A stretch of DNA of 9,322 bases, from assembly GCA_043803085.1 (NCBI GenBank), contig JAZDKM010000341.1, positions 1-9,322 of the forward strand, written 5' to 3'. Positions 7,035-9,322 of the stretch are shown here, one piece after another. Below the pieces are notes generated by a model, which made no database searches, was not told the origin of the DNA, and saw nothing but the letters and a program-made list of their open reading frames with translations. The number at the start of each line of letters is the position of its first letter. Positions within the stretch are counted from its first letter, which is position 1. The translations under genes were made by a program, and so were the position numbers. The stretch is from JAAEQG01 sp043803085 (GTDB lineage Bacteria; Planctomycetota; Phycisphaerae; UBA1845).

Positions 7035-7207
7035 TGATCAACCCGAGGGCAACCAGATCCACGCCGGGACGAGGCAGGTCGGTGGGTCGGGCGGGGCGGT
7101 CTGTTCCATGCGGGCGAGTTCGCCCCGAGTCGCTGCCGAACTCGCCTGAAAGACGCCAAGACTCGGCCTCGCTGACCCGGCCGCGACACATTGTTCTTGG
7201 CTTTCTG

Positions 7208-7246
7208 AAGCGGAGAGGGGGGATTCGAACCCTGGGTACCGCTTGC
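7208..7246 (-). repeat. tRNA-Ser 3'-end-like fragment, copy 3
   Basis: On the minus strand GCAAGCGGTACC resembles the end of a tRNA-Ser variable arm. A T-loop TTCGAAT flanked by GGG and CCC follows, then CTCTCCGC. The outer T-stem pairs are broken and the acceptor strand is one base short. No matching 5' acceptor (GGAGAGG) is found about 90 bases upstream on this strand. Of the three copies it is closest to the one at 3959, which has three bases fewer. Confidence 0.6.
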
Positions 7247-7345
7247 GCGCTGCGCTAGCTTCGCGCACGCAGTGCCAAGGTCACTGCCTGTCCACACCCG
7301 GTCATGATTTGGCCCAGATGGAGGGATCGGCACCACCCGACCTTA

Positions 7346-7374
7346 TAGACTTATCAGGGACAGAAGCTTACATT
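7346..7374 (+). promoter_or_regulatory. Weak promoter candidate for the permease
   Basis: TAGACT (7346-7351) and TACATT (7369-7374) are separated by 17 bases; each matches the sigma-70 consensus at four of six positions. They lie about 140 bases before the permease ATG. Matches of this quality occur by chance. Confidence 0.2.
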
Positions 7375-7397
7375 GGGTGAGACTTGAGCGAGCAGGA

Positions 7398-7476
7398 TGC
7401 GACGCCGGTTTCGCCATGCTGGTCGAAGTCGCACAAAGTCTCAACCCCTGATTCGCATCATGGTCAACGGCACCAT
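7398..7476 (+). other. Structured 5' leader of the permease gene
   Basis: Two hairpins can be drawn. In the first, TGCGAC (7398-7403) pairs with GTCGCA (7428-7433). Inside it, GCCGG (7404-7408) pairs with CTGGT (7419-7423, two G-T pairs), leaving CGAA bulged. In the second, ATGGT (7460-7464) pairs with ACCAT (7472-7476) around a 7-base loop. I do not recognise a known riboswitch class. Confidence 0.3.
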
Positions 7477-7515
7477 CAGAGGGTGTCGTTCGGGCAAACA
7501 GGAGACAAGCGACAG

Positions 7516-8808
7516 ATGAGCAAAGCAGGCGACGGCAAGCTTGGATTGGCGGCGGTGGTTGCCATCGGCGTCGGCGGAATGGTCGGTGGCGGGATTTTTG
7601 CGGTGCTGGGGTTGGCGGTGCAGTTGGCGCGCGGTGGCACGGACGTGGCCTTCGCCGTGGCGGGCGCGGTGGCGCTACTGACGGCGTATTCGTACGCGAA
7701 GCTTTCCGTCGCCTATCCGAGCCGTGGTGGAACGGTCACTTTCCTCGACCGGGCGTTCGGCGCCGGTATGTTCACCGGCAGCCTGAACGTGTTGCTGTGG
7801 CTGAGCTACGTGGTGATGCTGTCTCTGTACGCGCTCGCGTTCGGCAGCTACGGGGCGACGTTCTTGCCCGGGGCATGGCAGGGGATCGGCAAGCATGCGC
7901 TGATCAGCCTCATCGTGATTCTGATGACCGGCCTAAACCTGCTGAGCGCCGAGTTGATCGGCAAAGCGGAGGATTGGATCGTGGGATTGAAGGTGACGAT
8001 CCTCTTGTTGTTTGTCGCTGTCGGAATTCTCCACGTCAACACTTCCCAAATCGGCCCCAGTTCGTGGTCGTCGCCTCTGCAGTTGGCGGCGGGCGGGATG
8101 ATCATCTTCCTAGCCTACGAAGGGTTTGAGTTGATCGCCAATACCGCGCATGATGTGCGGGATGTCGCCCGGACGCTGCCACGCGCCTACTACATAGCGG
8201 TGGGCTTCGTGATCGCGTTATACGTGCTGGTCGCGTTCGTGACTGTGGGCAATCTCGCCGTGGACAAGATCGTGGCAGCCAAGGACTACGCATTGGCAGA
8301 GGCGGCTCGACCCTTTCTCGGTCAGGCCGGCTTCACGCTGATTGCGATCGCAGCCATGCTATCCACGGCTTCCGCGATCAACGCCACTCTCTACGGGACA
8401 GCCCGCGTGAGCTATAGCATCGCACGCGACGGCGAATTGCCGGCCATGCTGGAGCGGAAAGTGTGGAGCCAGCCTGTGGGAGGACTGTTCATCACCGCCG
8501 GGCTGACGCTCACTGTGGCCAACGCCTTTGACCTCACCAGCATCTCGACGCTTGGCAGCGCCGGATTCCTGTTGATCTTCGCCGCAGTGAACGTCGCCAA
8601 TGCGCGGCATCGGCGACATACGAATAGCCGAGGCTGGATTTCTGCGACGGGAGCTATCGCGTGTCTGGCTGCGTTTGGCGCATTGGTTTGGCAGACAGCT
8701 CGGACCGGGCCCGGCCGGCTGTGGGTGCTGGCGGCGATGGTTGCTTTGGCGGTGCTAATCGAGGGCGGCTTCCGGCTGGCGAAACGGGAGATTCGATTAC
8801 ATGAGTGA
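7516..8808 (+). CDS. APC-superfamily amino acid permease
   Basis: A 430-residue integral membrane protein of the amino acid-polyamine-organocation superfamily, predicted to import amino acids or related amines using an ion gradient. Twelve hydrophobic segments can be laid out along the length. The first carries the broken-helix glycine motif GVGGMVGGGIF (18-28), which binds the substrate backbone in this superfamily. The sixth contains FLAYEGFELIANTAHDVRD (198-216), matching the family's F-x-A-F/Y-E-G-F-E signature. The substrate cannot be told from sequence. The ATG at 7516 was chosen because AGGAGA (7500-7505) lies 10 bases upstream and the protein then begins just before the first membrane helix. 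A longer frame from 7384 adds 44 polar residues unlike the family. It is a single gene with a leader of more than 100 bases, convergent with the DUF4389 gene. Confidence 0.92.
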   Translation: MSKAGDGKLGLAAVVAIGVGGMVGGGIFAVLGLAVQLARGGTDVAFAVAGAVALLTAYSYAKLSVAYPSRGGTVTFLDRAFGAGMFTGSLNVLLWLSYVVMLSLYALAFGSYGATFLPGAWQGIGKHALISLIVILMTGLNLLSAELIGKAEDWIVGLKVTILLLFVAVGILHVNTSQIGPSSWSSPLQLAAGGMIIFLAYEGFELIANTAHDVRDVARTLPRAYYIAVGFVIALYVLVAFVTVGNLAVDKIVAAKDYALAEAARPFLGQAGFTLIAIAAMLSTASAINATLYGTARVSYSIARDGELPAMLERKVWSQPVGGLFITAGLTLTVANAFDLTSISTLGSAGFLLIFAAVNVANARHRRHTNSRGWISATGAIACLAAFGALVWQTARTGPGRLWVLAAMVALAVLIEGGFRLAKREIRLHE

Positions 8809-8855
8809 CCACCCAGCCAACATGCTCCCGGGCTCAGCGTTGATTCTGACGATCA

Positions 8856-8873
8856 AGGGCGGCTAGGGCGGCT
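8856..8873. repeat. Tandem 9-bp duplication
   Basis: AGGGCGGCT occurs twice in direct succession (8856-8864 and 8865-8873) in the short non-coding stretch after the permease. It looks like a simple duplication with no evident role. Confidence 0.6.
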
Positions 8874-8889
8874 CTTCGAGTATCGAGCG

Positions 8890-8910
8890 GGCGCTGTGTG
8901 GGTCAGCGCC
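8890..8910. terminator. Hairpin between permease and DUF4389 gene
   Basis: GGCGCTG (8890-8896) pairs perfectly with CAGCGCC (8904-8910) around a 7-base loop. It lies about 80 bases after the permease stop and 160 bases beyond the stop of the convergent DUF4389 gene. There is no T-tract; a terminator role rests on position and stem quality. Confidence 0.4.
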
Positions 8911-9072
8911 GGCATGAGTGCGGTGGCAGAGCATCGAGCCGACAGAGGAGGGGGCACCCCCCCTTGCGCTACTCGTACGAGTCCAGCGCGGGAGGCTGCC
9001 CCCTTTGTCGCGGTCTGCTTCACCTCGCGAACTGCATGGATGTTGGGCCAGATCGGTTGCCTTCCGTCAGCA

Positions 9073-9322
9073 CTACTCAGACAGCGTGAACGGCGGATAC
9101 CGGTCGGTGATCAGCAGTATGGCGTACGCTTCCACCCGCAGGGTCCAGCGGTTCACTCCGACGACATAGTCGAAGAGGCTGCGAGGGTATTTGCCTGTGA
9201 AAAGGATGGCGAACCAGGCGATGATGACGCACACGATGGCTCCGATCCACAAGAACCACAGCACGATCCAATGGGGGATGGCCAAGAACCACTTGACGAG
9301 CGGTAGCCCCCGGCTGAGTTGC
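9073..9322 (-). CDS. DUF4389 membrane protein (C-terminal part, runs off the window)
   Basis: Eighty-two residues are visible up to the TAG stop; the 5' end lies beyond 9322. The frame is open to the edge (QLSRGLPLVKWFLAIPHW and onward), so a TTG at 9283-9285 is not a credible start. The pattern fits DUF4389: LPLVKWFLAIPHWIVL, a membrane segment (WFLWIGAIVCVIIAWFAILF), then TGKYPRSLFDYVVGVNRW and the ending AYAILLITDRYPPF. The function of the family is unknown. Only one membrane segment is clear in the visible part; members often contain more, and may carry two copies of the domain, upstream. It is convergent with the permease gene. Confidence 0.85.
   Translation of the reverse strand, partial: QLSRGLPLVKWFLAIPHWIVLWFLWIGAIVCVIIAWFAILFTGKYPRSLFDYVVGVNRWTLRVEAYAILLITDRYPPFTLSE

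Larger units (their letters stand above)
6971..7515. other. Divergent intergenic region, amidase to permease (545 bp)
   Basis: This stretch contains no convincing gene. It holds the amidase ribosome binding site, the ATTGCACG triple repeat (7011-7034), a tRNA-Ser-like fragment (7208-7246), a weak promoter candidate and a structured leader of the permease gene. Bases 7035-7207 show nothing I can identify. Open frames crossing the tRNA-like fragment are spurious. Confidence 0.6.

Noticed and set aside
7028..7258. Small open frames across the tRNA-like fragment (ending in GGIRTLGT-type sequence)
   Set aside because: Such sequence arises from translating tRNA 3' ends and is not evidence of a protein.
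7384..7515. Extended N-terminus of the permease from an upstream TTG
   Set aside because: The added 44 residues are polar and unlike the family, while AGGAGA sits correctly before the ATG at 7516.
8949..8965. G-run followed by C-run as a terminator hairpin
   Set aside because: It is a homopolymer pairing with a 4-base loop and no defined structure; the hairpin at 8890-8910 is a better candidate.
8896..9306. Plus-strand open frame (136 codons) at the right end
   Set aside because: It overlaps the DUF4389 gene in antisense and has no family features.

Overview
The window is high-GC DNA with coding on both strands, strong GC preference at codon third positions, frequent GTG starts and G-rich ribosome binding sites. 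It looks like a chromosomal segment of an actinomycete-like bacterium, probably an environmental Actinomycetota lineage. The surface amidase ends in S-layer homology repeats, which suggests an S-layer-type cell wall and argues against a Streptomyces-like organism. This placement is inference; there is no rRNA or marker gene that fixes the lineage.

Layout: 123-443 (-) is a small unrecognised protein. 510-1745 (-) is a flavin-dependent monooxygenase-type oxidoreductase. 2060-2269 (-) is a DUF4177 protein, preceded by a leader with four alternating complementary segments. 2588-3763 (+) is an RsgA-type circularly permuted GTPase. 4059-4628 (+) is a small membrane protein with an HEFGH metalloprotease-like motif. 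4727-6970 (-) is a secreted amidase with Ig-like, FN3 and SLH domains. 7516-8808 (+) is an APC-family amino acid permease. 9073-9322 (-) is a DUF4389 membrane protein that runs off the right edge.

The genes do not form one operon or pathway. Most are single units with their own ribosome binding sites, in convergent or divergent pairs separated by 100-550 bases. The mix of housekeeping-like (GTPase, permease), surface (amidase) and accessory (oxidoreductase) genes reads as an ordinary patchwork. No phage, transposase, integrase, toxin-antitoxin, CRISPR or biosynthetic cluster was recognised.

The most unusual features lie between the genes. Three related fragments resembling the 3' end of a tRNA-Ser (variable arm, T-arm, 3' acceptor strand) sit at about 468-506, 3959-3994 and 7208-7246, all on the minus strand. 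They bracket two blocks of about 3.2-3.5 kb. The DUF4177 leader resembles an attenuator by base pairing. A triple 8-bp tandem repeat lies just upstream of the amidase. None of these amounts to a demonstrated new system.
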